The position numbers and the translations under genes are program-made. Shown one piece after another: positions 17,291-26,690 of a DNA stretch of 64,000 bases (position 1 is its first letter; the number at the start of each line of letters is the position of its first letter). The notes under the pieces were generated by a model. The model worked only from the letters and a program-made list of their open reading frames with translations, was not told where the DNA came from and ran no database searches. Source of the stretch: Aquella oligotrophica (GTDB lineage: Bacteria; Pseudomonadota; Gammaproteobacteria; Burkholderiales; UBA11063); assembly GCF_002892535.1 (NCBI RefSeq), contig NZ_CP024847.1, forward strand, positions 1,922,001 through 1,986,000, given 5' to 3'.

Positions 17291-19841
17291 TAGATTGAGT
17301 TTCGACTGGCATTGATACTCGCGGCAAGTGATTTCTTAACTAAATGCTCATATGTCTCGTAACTCTCATCATTACTATCCATCTTGCGTAACTTATCCAT
17401 CGCATATTGCTGAATTAATAATAATGGCAAAATGATCTGCTCGCGAAACTCCGTTGACAGATCCTTGACTGGATTATCTGCAATCAGGCTATCATGCCCT
17501 GATATATAAAGTAATAATTCTTTGGTTAACTCCGCCTCATCATAAAGTTTTTGCCAAAAAGCACCAAATTTGGGATCATCTCGTAGATGTTTCGTAATCT
17601 CAAAATTAGTCGTCGCAAGACTCTGCATTGAATTATCTACAAGCCCCTTAAAGAATAATGAATGTTGATATAGGTGCTGTAATTTATGCATTGCCATTCG
17701 ATCTTGACTAAGTAATTTTTGGATTGCACTACCAACACCATAATAGCCAAGGATATTTTGTTTCATTTGCATCCATGCCCCACCAAAAGGAATTGCTCTG
17801 AGATCTTCGAGTTTTAATTCGCTACCCTTATTCCGTTTTGCCGGACGTGAACCAATATTCGCTGCGGCAAGATAATTAAGCGGTGTAATCTCCTGCAAAT
17901 AATCAAGAAAGATCGGATCATTTTTCAATTGAAGGTAGTACTCAAGTGAATACTCAGCCATCTGATTAATCAATTCTTCTTCATCTTTTTCAATAATTGA
18001 ACTTTCAGTAGTAAATAATTGTCCGGAAATACCAGCACTAAGTAAATGTTCCATATTGAAAATAGCTGAGTCGTGCGTGCCAAAATTAGCCGAAATCGTT
18101 TGCCCTTGAATGGTAAGCTGAATTTCATGTGCCTCAATCTCTTGTGCCAGACTCTGATAGAAGGCATAGGTATTACCACCACCACGCGATGGAGGACCAC
18201 CACGCCCATCAAAAAAGGTTACATTAACTGAATATTTACTGGCAAGGAGACTTAATTTTTTCTTAGCAAGAAAAATAGCCCAATTAGCCATTAAATAACC
18301 ACCATCTTTAGTACCATCAGAGAATCCGAGCATTATAGTCTGCTGATTAGACAAGGCTTTCAAATTATTAGCATAGACTGGTAAATTATATAATTGCTCC
18401 ATTATGGAATAAGAATTATCTAAATCATCTACAGTTTCAAATAATGGCACAATTTCGATCAGAATTTTGCTCTCACTATCAAGTTCGTGATTAATCTGGT
18501 TCACTAGCCATAAAACTTCGACTACGCTAGCTACTGAATCAGTATTACTGATAATATAGCGCTCAATTGCTTGTTTACCATTTAGCTTCTGAACTTTGGC
18601 AATTGCCCGAATAGTATTTAATACTTCATTTGCCATTTCATCAGTTAAATTTGCTGAATTAAGATTAATATTCCAATTAGCAACTAGCAAATCTAATTTC
18701 TCATTACCAGCTAGTGATTTATAGTCATGATTAACTCCACTAGCTGATAAAATTTCATGTACCACATTTCTATGAATAGCACTATTTTGGCGAATATCAA
18801 TTTTGGCAAAATGGAATTTAAAGATATTAATTTTTAAGATTACATCACGTACTAGATCACTGAAAAGTCCTTGATATTTCTCTTTCAGCTCTACCATCAC
18901 TGAATTAAGATCATTAATTAACTCAGAATAGTTTCTATACTGATCTTTCTTGATTTTTAATGCAATTTTACCAAGATCATCATATGGTCCATCAAAGGTT
19001 AATCTTAATCGTAAATCCTGTATGTCTCGATAGTAAAGGCGCATTAAGGAATTACGCAAGCGATCAGCAACTTCAATGGTAACATCAGCTGTAACATAGG
19101 GGTTTCCATCACGATCACCACCTGGCCAGAAACCAATATCTAGATTAACCATTTCAGAAGAAAGTTTTGATTGAACGCTTGGTACTACATTATAAAAAAC
19201 ATGTTCCAAATACCAAATAATACTTAAAGCCTCATCAATTGGCGTTGGTTTAGCTTTATTGGCAAAGCGAGTTAACCCCATTTGCAAAAATAGGTCACGG
19301 ACTTTATCCAGATCGTTATTTTCGATTGCTTTACCTAATTGAACAATGATTGCCAAGATAACATTTGGATAGAACTGGGTTGGATGTGCGGTTAATACTA
19401 GTCGAGTTTTATAATTTTTTAGTAAACTCTGAAGATGTTTATGGTACTTTAGTTGCTCATTATTGACTTTTTGTAGCATATAGTCAATTGTACCAAAGCC
19501 AGACATGTCATTTATCTTACTGAAGGCTGCATCTTCAAGTGCATCAAAGAGCACCACTTGCCGTTCGACAAATTGCAAAAATTTAATCAATAGCCCGGGT
19601 TTTCTTTCTTCAGGAATCGGAACAACTTCAAGATATCTGGCAACAGCTTCGGGGGAGTTTTACCTTCTTTTAGCCAATCCTCACACATTTTACTAAAAAT
19701 TGGTAATCTAGCACCTGCTTGATCCGAATCAGCAAAGGGCAGACCAAGAAATAGACCGTTATAAATCTGGTATTTTAGAACAACTTCACTTTGATAAGAT
19801 TCGAGTTTGGTTTTTACTGACTCATGGGCTAGATTACGCAT
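17290..19841 (-). pseudogene. ppc: Phosphoenolpyruvate carboxylase, frameshifted
   Basis: An 84-residue N-terminal frame (ATG 19841, stop at 19587) and a 766-residue frame (to 17290) together form PEP carboxylase, which makes oxaloacetate from PEP and bicarbonate. The frames join at GGGGG 19651-19655 (CCCCC in the gene); a sixth C gives KTPPEAVARYLEVVPIPEE and a continuous protein of about 875 residues, normal for the family. Motifs: catalytic His loop LTAHPTQ, WPGGDRDGNP, GFSDGTKDGGYLMANW and GRGGPPSRGGG. The last has Pro-Pro-Ser where E. coli-type enzymes have Thr-Val-Gly, a variant I recall from other PEPC subgroups. The 3' end is at a bidirectional terminator; dusB lies 57 bases upstream in the same direction. 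Confidence 0.9.
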
Positions 19842-19898
19842 TTTAATATCCCAGTAATTTTGTTAACTAATAGAATATTATAACTGGTATTTTAATAA

Positions 19899-20876
19899 TC
19901 AAATAAACAAAATTTGCGAATGATTGTAATTTCTTATTTTTGAAATATACTCAAGCTGTAAATCAGCTGTTTCAATCTGGCTAAAGCCTTGAAATATTGA
20001 TTTATGTTGATTATTAAATAGTAGCACATTAGCTTCAAGATACCACTTAAAGTGCTTACGGGCAAATCTAACTCCCTGGACTTCACCATAATGTTCATGG
20101 ATTGTCTGAATATGCTCTAAAATTAAATCTAACAGATAATTAATATCATCAATCTGATAGTAATGTCCATGGCTAAGATAATCTTTTATTTGTTGAAATA
20201 GCCATGGCTTGCCCAAAGCCCCACGCCCAATGTATAAACCATCAGGATTTACCAAATCAATAACCATAGCTGCTTTTTCAGGAGAGTCAATGTCACCATT
20301 GGCAAATACCGGAATAGAAACTAATTTCTTTACTTTAGCAATAAGGTCATAACTAGCTTCACCATTATACATATCAGCTCTGGTTCTACCATGGATTGCA
20401 AGAGATTTTATCCCAGAGTCTTCAGCTATTAAAGCAATATCGGTAATATTTTTATTATCATGATCCCAGCCAAGCCGAGTTTTAAGAAAAATTGGAATCT
20501 GCACTGCATTAACCGCAGCATTTAAAATACTTTCAACAAGCTTACTATCTCTTAATAGCGCAGAACCAGCTAAGACATTACAGACTTTTTTTGCTGGACA
20601 GCCCATATTTATTTCAATCGCATCTAGAGACTTAAATTTACTACAAGCTAACGCAGCTTCAGCAATTACATCTGGTGATGCCCCGGCAATCTGGATTATT
20701 GATTTAGGTTCGCCACGATTAGACGATTTTAGCCGTTGACGGGTTTTATTGCTATCCCAAAGATGTGTTTGGCTAGTAATCATTTCTGAAATACCGTAAT
20801 CCGCTCCATTTTTGATCGCTAGCGTCCTAAATGGAGCATCAGTAACTCCTGCCATCGGTGAAACAACCAGTTGCAT
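19899..20876 (-). CDS. dusB: tRNA-dihydrouridine synthase B
   Basis: A 325-residue flavoenzyme that reduces uridine to dihydrouridine in tRNA. The N-terminal TIM barrel starts with VVSPMAGVTDAPFR, carries EMITSQ, the catalytic-Cys loop INMGCPAKKVCN, LKTRLGWD and IHGRTRADMYNG, and ends with the FMN phosphate loop YIGRGALGKPWLF. The NMGCPAKKV form and length fit DusB better than DusA or DusC. In many proteobacteria dusB precedes fis; no fis is present here. It probably shares a transcript with ppc downstream. Confidence 0.92.
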   Translation of the reverse strand: MQLVVSPMAGVTDAPFRTLAIKNGADYGISEMITSQTHLWDSNKTRQRLKSSNRGEPKSIIQIAGASPDVIAEAALACSKFKSLDAIEINMGCPAKKVCNVLAGSALLRDSKLVESILNAAVNAVQIPIFLKTRLGWDHDNKNITDIALIAEDSGIKSLAIHGRTRADMYNGEASYDLIAKVKKLVSIPVFANGDIDSPEKAAMVIDLVNPDGLYIGRGALGKPWLFQQIKDYLSHGHYYQIDDINYLLDLILEHIQTIHEHYGEVQGVRFARKHFKWYLEANVLLFNNQHKSIFQGFSQIETADLQLEYISKIRNYNHSQILFI

Positions 20877-21134
20877 GATTATACTACCCGAAAAAATAAT
20901 AACGGCAAAATAACCCTTTTTTATTCATCAATTTACCATTCCATCTTTTTATTAAAAACAATAAATCAAGTAAGAATTTTATCATTAACAGCATTATTAC
21001 ATTGGAACCTTATGCAGATACTTGTTTTAAAGAAAAAATTATATCAAAGCCAGTTTAGTTTATTCTTTGATAGATTGAAAGACTTTAAATAAGCTTTCAG
21101 ATAATTATATACCTACCGCCCACCATTACTATAT
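20877..21134. other. Intergenic region without recognised gene
   Basis: About 320 bases separate dusB from arsH. An open frame of 73 codons at 20871-21092 has no ribosome site, overlaps the dusB start and has composition unlike the neighbours, so I do not call it a gene. The only clear content is the ars promoter region at the right end, described separately. Confidence 0.6.
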
Positions 21135-21167
21135 TTGCATATATTTGCATATATGATATAATATCAT
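21135..21167 (+). promoter_or_regulatory. ars promoter with overlapping palindromic operator
   Basis: A -35-like TTGCAT at 21135-21140 and a perfect TATAAT at 21157-21162 are 16 bases apart. The -10 box sits in the centre of ATGATAT-A-ATATCAT (21153-21167), a palindrome with 7-base arms. Upstream are two tandem copies of atatttgcat (21131-21150). The start codon of arsH follows at 21199. ArsR repressors commonly bind imperfect palindromes that cover the -10 or -35 box of their own operon, so this is a likely ArsR operator. Confidence 0.65.
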
Positions 21168-21198
21168 ACTTTAAACCCATTCTAAATAAGGCAGCAAT

Positions 21199-21897
21199 AT
21201 GTTACCAAAGCACAGTATAGACAATGTTCTTGACAAATTATTTTTCCATGGTCGCGAAATTCCCAAGCATCCACCCAAAATATTATTTTTATATGGATCA
21301 TTACGGGAGCGTTCATATAGCCGATTACTGGCTGAGGAAGCTGGACGTATTGTCAGTTCATTTGGTGCTGAAACGCGCTTTTTTAACCCTGTCAGTTTAC
21401 CGCTAGCAGATATTAGCCTTACTCAAACCACTGATTTTGAAAAACTTCCTGAGCCAGTGAAAGAATTACGCCATCTTGTTGACTGGTGTGAAGCAATGGT
21501 CTGGGTATCTCCAGAGGTTCATGGGAATATCTCCTCGATTTTAAAAAATCAAATTGATTGGATTCCATTAAGTGTTGGGGCAGTGAGACCTACGCAAGGA
21601 AAATTGCTAGCAGTCATGCAAGTCTGTGGGGGCTCTCAATCTTTTAATGCGGTTAATAATCTACGCATTCTTGGGCGCTAGATGCGGATGTTCACTATTC
21701 CAAATCAATCATCTGTAGCCAAAGCATATGAACAATTTAATGATGATGGTACAATGAAGGAGTCTTCTTACCGCGAGCGAGTGATTGATGTTATGGAAGA
21801 GCTATTTAAGTTCACACTTTTATTAAGAGGAAATATGGATTATCTAGTACAACGTTATAGTGAAGCAGAGACCTTCAATTTACCTGAAAAACTATAG
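21199..21897 (+). pseudogene. arsH: ArsH NADPH-dependent FMN reductase, interrupted by in-frame TAG
   Basis: One continuous frame of 232 codons is split by a TAG at 21679-21681 (codon 161). The residues on both sides, NNLRILGR and [16 protein letters not shown], are the conserved ArsH core, in which the missing position is Trp; TGG to TAG is a single change. Other features fit Ars[20 protein letters not shown] (FMN-binding loop), [18 protein letters not shown], and [19 protein letters not shown] near the end. ArsH oxidises organic trivalent arsenicals and has flavin reductase activity. The first gene of the ars operon, it follows the palindromic promoter and precedes arsR by 8 bases. It is either dead, read through, or a sequence error. 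Confidence 0.88.
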
Positions 21898-21905
21898 GAC
21901 CAATT

Positions 21906-22220
21906 ATGGAAAAACTTTTCAAAGCGCTTGGCGATAAAACTCGTCTTGAAATTTTACTACTCATTGCATTGAGCCCAGATATTTGTTTGTGTCATATCGA
22001 AGATTGTTTTACTTTATCAAACTCCAATCTATCACGTCATTTAAAGGAACTTGAACAAGCTGGGCTTATTACTGCACGCAAAGCAACTCGTTGGAAGCAT
22101 TATCAATTAAGCTCAACTGGTAATGTGTTAGCAGAACTAATCATAAAGCTTGATGGTGCGGACTTGTTAGAACAGATGAAAATTAAAACGCAGTTAATAA
22201 AAAGGGAATCAGAATGTTAA
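21906..22220 (+). CDS. arsR: ArsR family arsenic-responsive repressor
   Basis: A 104-residue winged-helix protein. It starts MEKLFKALGDKTRLEILL, has the metalloid-binding pair Cys27 and Cys29 in ICLCHIE at the start of the DNA-reading region, then the recognition helix SNSNLSRHLKELEQAGLI and the wing RKATRWKHYQL. The CxC pair is the classic trivalent-arsenic sensor of this family, which releases the operator on binding. It overlaps arsC by 7 bases. The palindrome over the -10 box at 21153-21167 is the natural target. Confidence 0.93.
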   Translation: MEKLFKALGDKTRLEILLLIALSPDICLCHIEDCFTLSNSNLSRHLKELEQAGLITARKATRWKHYQLSSTGNVLAELIIKLDGADLLEQMKIKTQLIKRESEC

Positions 22221-22645
22221 ATATTCTATTTTTATGCACCGGTAATTCATGTCGCAGCCAAATGGCTGAAGCTATAGCCCGCAACTTGTACCCTCAGCAT
22301 CAATTTTTTTCAGCTGGGATAGAAACCCACGGCATGAATCCGTATGCAATAAAGGTATGTAATGAACTTGGGCTAGATATGTCAATGCATAGCAGTAAAC
22401 ATATTGATACTTTTAAAGATATAAAATTTGATCTTGTATTAACCGTATGTGATCATGCTAATGAATCCTGCCCTATTTTTACCGGATTAGCACAAAAACT
22501 ACATCACTCTTTTCAGGATCCACCTAAATTAGCAACCAATCTGATCAATGAAGAAGAAAAACTAACTATTTATCGTCAAGTGCGTGATGAAATAAAGACG
22601 TATTTGCAAAATGAACTACCTCAATTAGTAAAGAGCTGGAAATGA
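22214..22645 (+). CDS. arsC: Arsenate reductase, low-molecular-weight phosphatase (thioredoxin-coupled) type
   Basis: A 143-residue protein with the P-loop LCTGNSCRS near the N-terminus (Cys8 nucleophile, Arg14) and two downstream cysteines, Cys79 and Cys86, in [10 protein letters not shown], followed by the Asp-Pro loop QDPPKLA. The nucleophile and the spaced Cys pair form the relay of the pI258-type ArsC, which reduces arsenate to arsenite using thioredoxin. Plain tyrosine phosphatases lack the second pair. It overlaps arsR upstream and the transporter gene downstream (ATGA), so all three are coupled. Confidence 0.93.
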   Translation: MLNILFLCTGNSCRSQMAEAIARNLYPQHQFFSAGIETHGMNPYAIKVCNELGLDMSMHSSKHIDTFKDIKFDLVLTVCDHANESCPIFTGLAQKLHHSFQDPPKLATNLINEEEKLTIYRQVRDEIKTYLQNELPQLVKSWK

Positions 22646-23667
22646 AGAAGCTTGCATTTGTTGAACGATTTTTAACCCTTTGGATATTTTTAGCTATGTT
22701 TCTTGGCTTAATGTTGGGTAAATTTAACCCCACCTTGCCAACTTTTATTAATAGCTATAGTGTTGGTACTACTAATATACCAATAGCTATTGGATTAATT
22801 CTAATGATGTATCCGCCATTAGCTAAAGTTGATTATGCAGAAATGCCGCTAGTATTCAAGGATACTAAAATTCTTTGGGTTTCTTTGCTGCTTAATTGGA
22901 TAGTTGGTCCGATATTAATGTTCAGTCTGGCAATGATATTCTTGCATAATGAGCCTAATTACATGGTTGGAGTAATTCTTATCGGTTTAGCACGATGTAT
23001 AGCAATGGTAATTGTTTGGAATGATCTAGCTGGTGGTAATCGTGAGTATTGCGCTGGATTAGTTGCATTTAATAGCATTTTTCAAGTGTTTCTTTTTAGT
23101 TTATATGCTTGGATTTTTATTTACTGGCTACCACAATTCTTTGGTTTACAGGCTTATCAAGTCAATATTAGTATTAGCCAGATAGCAGAAAGTGTCTTTA
23201 TTTACTTGGGAATACCGTTTATTGCAGGGTTTCTTACTCGTTGGGTACTGGTAAAGACAAAAGGCTATGCATGGTATGAGCAAGAATTTGTGAGCAGAAT
23301 AGGCTACCTCACTTTAATTGCTTTACTATTTACCATAGTTGTAATGTTTAGCTTAAAAGGAGAGATAATATTATCAATTCCATTTGATGTAGTTAAAATA
23401 GCTATTCCATTGGTTATTTACTTCGGGATTATGTTTATTTTAGGGATGTTTATTAGTAAAAAACTTGGTGCTGATTATTCTAGATCTACTACACTAGCAT
23501 TTACCGCCGCAGGGAATAATTTTGAATTAGCGATAGCTGTCACTATTGCTACATTTGGCTTAAATTCACCAGAAGCATTTACTGGCGTTGTTGGTCCTTT
23601 AGTTGAAGTACCAGCTTTAATTATTTTGGTGAATATAGCTTTAAAGCTGAAGAAACTATTTAGATAA
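22642..23667 (+). CDS. acr3: ACR3 family arsenite efflux transporter
   Basis: A 341-residue inner-membrane protein with ten predicted helices. The ACR3 marks are FNPTLPTF near the start, [15 protein letters not shown], the conserved Cys in [20 protein letters not shown], and a late [21 protein letters not shown]3 exports arsenite (and sometimes antimonite) using the proton gradient, with the product of ArsC as substrate. It is the last gene of the arsH-arsR-arsC-acr3 operon; no terminator is obvious in the 44 bases before the convergent pcp gene. Confidence 0.94.
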   Translation: MKKLAFVERFLTLWIFLAMFLGLMLGKFNPTLPTFINSYSVGTTNIPIAIGLILMMYPPLAKVDYAEMPLVFKDTKILWVSLLLNWIVGPILMFSLAMIFLHNEPNYMVGVILIGLARCIAMVIVWNDLAGGNREYCAGLVAFNSIFQVFLFSLYAWIFIYWLPQFFGLQAYQVNISISQIAESVFIYLGIPFIAGFLTRWVLVKTKGYAWYEQEFVSRIGYLTLIALLFTIVVMFSLKGEIILSIPFDVVKIAIPLVIYFGIMFILGMFISKKLGADYSRSTTLAFTAAGNNFELAIAVTIATFGLNSPEAFTGVVGPLVEVPALIILVNIALKLKKLFR

Positions 23668-23711
23668 CTTATTGATAAATTTTTATTCCAATAGACTTTA
23701 ATCATTAAAAT

Positions 23712-24320
23712 TTAGCTAGAAATAACATCCAATGTAATAGCAATAGCAGTTTTCATTAATCCAATGTCCATTGAAGGCTGTCCAGGTTTATTTATAACTT
23801 GTGCAGGCAAGTAAGGCAAATGAATAAATCCTCCCATGATTTTTTTATCAGAATCATGAATAAGATGCATTAAGCCAAAAAATACATGATTGCACACAAA
23901 AGTTCCGGCTGATTGAGAAATTGAACACGGAATACTTTGTGCACGCAATCTTTCCAGAATTTTTTTAATGGGAAAATTAGAGAAATACGCAACCGGAGCA
24001 TCAGTTAAAACAGGAGTATCAATTGGCTGATTACCTTGATTGTCAGGGATACGTGCATCATTTAGGTTAACAGCTATCCGCTCAAGAGAAATATCTACTC
24101 TACCTGCCATTTGCCCAAGACACAAAACCATATCCGGTTGATGTTGTTTAATCATTAAATCAAGTGCTCTAATTGATGCATCAAAAATGCAAGGCAACTG
24201 AAAATATAAAACTTCATAACCATTAATTAACTTACCAGCAAAGCTCATTGCAACTTCGGCAGAGGGATTTATAACCTCATTATCAAAAGGCTCAAATCCA
24301 GTGATTATAATTTTTTTCAT
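23712..24320 (-). CDS. pcp: Pyroglutamyl-peptidase I
   Basis: A 202-residue C15 cysteine peptidase that removes N-terminal pyroglutamate from peptides. It begins with IIITGFEPFD and NPSAEVA, has the catalytic Glu in SLERIAVN, the nucleophile Cys in SAGTFVCNHVF and the His in GGFIHLPYLP. Length fits the family (about 210). The gene is 11 bases downstream of DUF979 and cotranscribed with DUF969/DUF979. That set occurs in other bacteria, and the two membrane proteins may supply or remove pyroglutamyl compounds. Confidence 0.93.
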   Translation of the reverse strand: MKKIIITGFEPFDNEVINPSAEVAMSFAGKLINGYEVLYFQLPCIFDASIRALDLMIKQHQPDMVLCLGQMAGRVDISLERIAVNLNDARIPDNQGNQPIDTPVLTDAPVAYFSNFPIKKILERLRAQSIPCSISQSAGTFVCNHVFFGLMHLIHDSDKKIMGGFIHLPYLPAQVINKPGQPSMDIGLMKTAIAITLDVISS

Positions 24321-24330
24321 GGTAATTTCT

Positions 24331-25254
24331 TTAGATTTTAAGAAGCAAGTAAAGCAACATCACATTAACGAGTAATATGATAGCACCAGTTGGGAGTTGA
24401 ACCCGAATTATCTGATTTTTATCAGGTAATTCAAGAAGTACAGCAGGAACTATATTAAAATTTGCCGCCATAGGCGTCATTAATGTACCACAATAGCCAG
24501 AAAGCATACCCATTGAAGCAACTATCGCAGGATCTGCATGAAAGGAATGAATAAGTACAGGAATCCCCACACCACTCATCATAACTGGAAAGGCTACAAA
24601 TGCATTTCCAACAAGAATAGTAAGTATTGCCATACCAAAAACATAAATTGCTACTCCTGTAAATAAATAACTTACATCAAGGTAAGTATTAACAAGGTAG
24701 GCAACCGCCGTCCCTACCCCACAGCTAGCAAAAACAATTCCAAGCATTGCAAGGAGCTGAGGTAAGACAATTGGATAGCTAATCGCATCTAACAGGCGAC
24801 TTGATTCAAAAAAAGCATTTATTGGAGTATCACGATAAATAATACAGGCAAGAATTAATGAAAAAATACACCCCAATCCGATACCAACCAGAGTAATATG
24901 TTTTGGCTCAAATAAATTGACTCCACTAACTTGGATATCTTTTAAAATAAAAATACAAAATAGCGTAATTAGAGGAATTGCCAATGCGGGAATAAATACC
25001 TTATTATCAGTACGTAAACTTCTCTGCTGTTTAGTAGTGCTAGCACCAATTGGCTTTACCACACCGATGCCAGCAATTATAATCATAACCACCACCAAAA
25101 TTCCAGCAATAGTATCAGGTAATATATCACCAATAATAAAAAGTAAGGCATATATCAGCCAAAATAGCCCGCCAATAGACTTTCCATTAGACTTAAATAC
25201 TTTCAGCGCATTTACCAATAGAATTATACCTGTAATAAAATAGAAATAATCCAT
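24331..25254 (-). CDS. DUF979 membrane protein
   Basis: A 307-residue protein with about nine hydrophobic helices, recognised as DUF979 by its layout and its place between DUF969 and pcp. An ATG at 25269 overlaps the end of DUF969, but ATG 25254, 2 bases after that stop, gives the usual N-terminus MDYFYFITGI, so I prefer it. The central part has GVGTAVAYLVN and GNAFVAFPVMMSG, the latter a long Gly/Ala-rich helix like those of ion-transporter superfamily permeases. The late MGMLSGYCGTLMTPMAANFN stretch looks like a conserved substrate loop. Function is not established; transport of pyroglutamate or its peptides is inferred from context. Confidence 0.85.
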   Translation of the reverse strand: MDYFYFITGIILLVNALKVFKSNGKSIGGLFWLIYALLFIIGDILPDTIAGILVVVMIIIAGIGVVKPIGASTTKQQRSLRTDNKVFIPALAIPLITLFCIFILKDIQVSGVNLFEPKHITLVGIGLGCIFSLILACIIYRDTPINAFFESSRLLDAISYPIVLPQLLAMLGIVFASCGVGTAVAYLVNTYLDVSYLFTGVAIYVFGMAILTILVGNAFVAFPVMMSGVGIPVLIHSFHADPAIVASMGMLSGYCGTLMTPMAANFNIVPAVLLELPDKNQIIRVQLPTGAIILLVNVMLLYLLLKI

Positions 25255-25255
25255 C

Positions 25256-25972
25256 TTAATTATGGTCATTATCGGTCTCGTGTTCTAAAATTGTAGCGAT
25301 CTTTTTTAGGTATTGATCAAGAAGGTAAAGGCGATAAGCATGTGCAATAAAGATGCATAATGCAGTAGGAATCCCCCAAAATGCAACATGGATTGGCTCT
25401 ACGTGAATACCAAACTCATGAAGAAAAGTTGTCATCAAAATAACCGCACCAAACGCCACAAAAATGTCTTCACCAAAGAAAAGCCCAATATTATCACAAG
25501 CCGCACCATGTGCTTTAAGTAGATCCAATGTTTCTCGTGGTATATTTTTATATTTCTTACGAGCAATTTCCTCAATCATTGGGGCTAGAAGAGGTCGGAC
25601 CATTTGAGCTTGCCCACCAAACATGGCTAAACCAACCGATGCAGTCAGCTGACGCAAAAATAGATAGGTAATTAACAAACGAGACACTGTTAGATTGGCA
25701 AATCTGGAGATAAGCGCTTGAGCCCGCTCTCGTAAGCTATGTTTTTCCATTAAACCGATAATTGCTAGTGGTAGAATTACAAGAAAAGAAAGATTCCGAG
25801 TTTTGATAAAGCCACTGCCAATCAAGGCGAGAATATCCGGTATAGACTTATTTGCTGCAACCGAAGTTATTATAGCTGAGATCAAGATTGATATTAGGGG
25901 ATTCAATCTAAACAAAAAACCGATAGCTACAACCATAACACCATATAGTGGCAATAAATTTACAGTTTGCAA
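25256..25972 (-). CDS. DUF969 membrane protein
   Basis: A 238-residue protein with about six helices, recognised as DUF969. Signature segments are LPLIGLMEKHSLRERA-like LAIIGLMEKHSL and the loop MFGGQAQMVRPLLAPM, followed by DNIGLFFGEDIFVAFGA. The start is TTG at 25972, supported by a strong site GGAGGTG 4 bases upstream; no ATG fits better. DUF969 and DUF979 together look like the two parts of one permease. The gene is 70 bases downstream of nusB and probably cotranscribed with it. Confidence 0.85.
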   Translation of the reverse strand: MQTVNLLPLYGVMVVAIGFLFRLNPLISILISAIITSVAANKSIPDILALIGSGFIKTRNLSFLVILPLAIIGLMEKHSLRERAQALISRFANLTVSRLLITYLFLRQLTASVGLAMFGGQAQMVRPLLAPMIEEIARKKYKNIPRETLDLLKAHGAACDNIGLFFGEDIFVAFGAVILMTTFLHEFGIHVEPIHVAFWGIPTALCIFIAHAYRLYLLDQYLKKIATILEHETDNDHN

Positions 25973-26042
25973 ATTTCACCTCCATCACAGATTACAGAAA
26001 ACAGTTACCAGTTTTCACATTTGAGCCAGAAAATAAGAAAAA

Positions 26043-26510
26043 CTATTTCCTAACTCTTGGATTATTTCTGAAGTACTCCATCTCATTTTGGCGTATTTCA
26101 TTAGCTAGTTTATCAACTAAACCATTGACAAATTTGAATGAGTCTTCACCACCATATAGTTTCGCTAACTCAATCGCTTCATTAATAATAACCGGAGCGG
26201 GCACTTCAAGGCTATATTTAAGCTCAACCGCAGCTATTGCTAGCACAGCTTTTTCTATCGGTTGAATCTCTTCCAGCTTACGCGATGAATAATTAGCGTA
26301 TAACTCAAGACTCGGAATAAAATTGCTAGTCACCATATCTAGAAGAGAATGCAACAAATCATAGTTAGCTTTTGCAAATAGCTCATCATTGCTATTTTGC
26401 AAGTAATCTTCAATTTCGCTAACTGATTTTGGATTAGTTTGAAAGTGATAAATTCCCTGAACGGCTAACGATCGTGAAATTCTCCTTGGTGATAATTTTG
26501 TATTGCGCAT
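26043..26510 (-). CDS. nusB: Transcription antitermination factor NusB
   Basis: A 155-residue all-helical RNA-binding protein. It has the N-terminal SPRRISRSLAVQGIYHFQ helix (family form R-x-x-A-x-x-x-L-Y), the middle IQPIEKAVLAIAAVEL segment, and the C-terminal VIINEAIELAKLYGGEDSFKFVNGLVDKLA, the best NusB signature. NusB binds boxA with S10 and is needed for rRNA antitermination. The usual neighbour ribH is absent; instead DUF969, DUF979 and pcp follow. An extended -10 promoter is 34 bases upstream. Confidence 0.95.
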   Translation of the reverse strand: MRNTKLSPRRISRSLAVQGIYHFQTNPKSVSEIEDYLQNSNDELFAKANYDLLHSLLDMVTSNFIPSLELYANYSSRKLEEIQPIEKAVLAIAAVELKYSLEVPAPVIINEAIELAKLYGGEDSFKFVNGLVDKLANEIRQNEMEYFRNNPRVRK

Positions 26511-26543
26511 AAACTTCCTGATTTGAGCTAAAAATAGTACTAT

Positions 26544-26552
26544 ATTTTAACA
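26544..26552 (-). promoter_or_regulatory. Extended -10 promoter of nusB
   Basis: Read on the minus strand, TGTTAAAAT lies 34 bases before the nusB ATG. The same nonamer precedes ftsB, the L,D-transpeptidase gene and valS. Confidence 0.5.
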
Positions 26553-26626
26553 TGTATCCAGTCCATTAAGCTTTTCTAATAACATAGCTCTAGTGCAGTG
26601 CAACATGGATTAATCCGCTGAATACC

Positions 26627-26656
26627 TTGATATAAAAGAGATTTTTAGGCTATAAT
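26627..26656 (+). promoter_or_regulatory. Promoter of the ornithine cyclodeaminase gene
   Basis: TTGATA at 26627-26632 and a perfect TATAAT at 26651-26656 are 18 bases apart. The start codon at 26691 follows with GAGG at 26681-26684. Confidence 0.75.
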
Positions 26657-26690
26657 ACTGCATATTTTTTTGAGTATTTTGAGGAATTTT

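Noticed and set aside
20871-21092. 73-codon open frame between dusB and arsH
   Set aside because: Starts inside dusB, lacks a ribosome site and has an unlikely composition of Leu, Phe, Ile and Lys.
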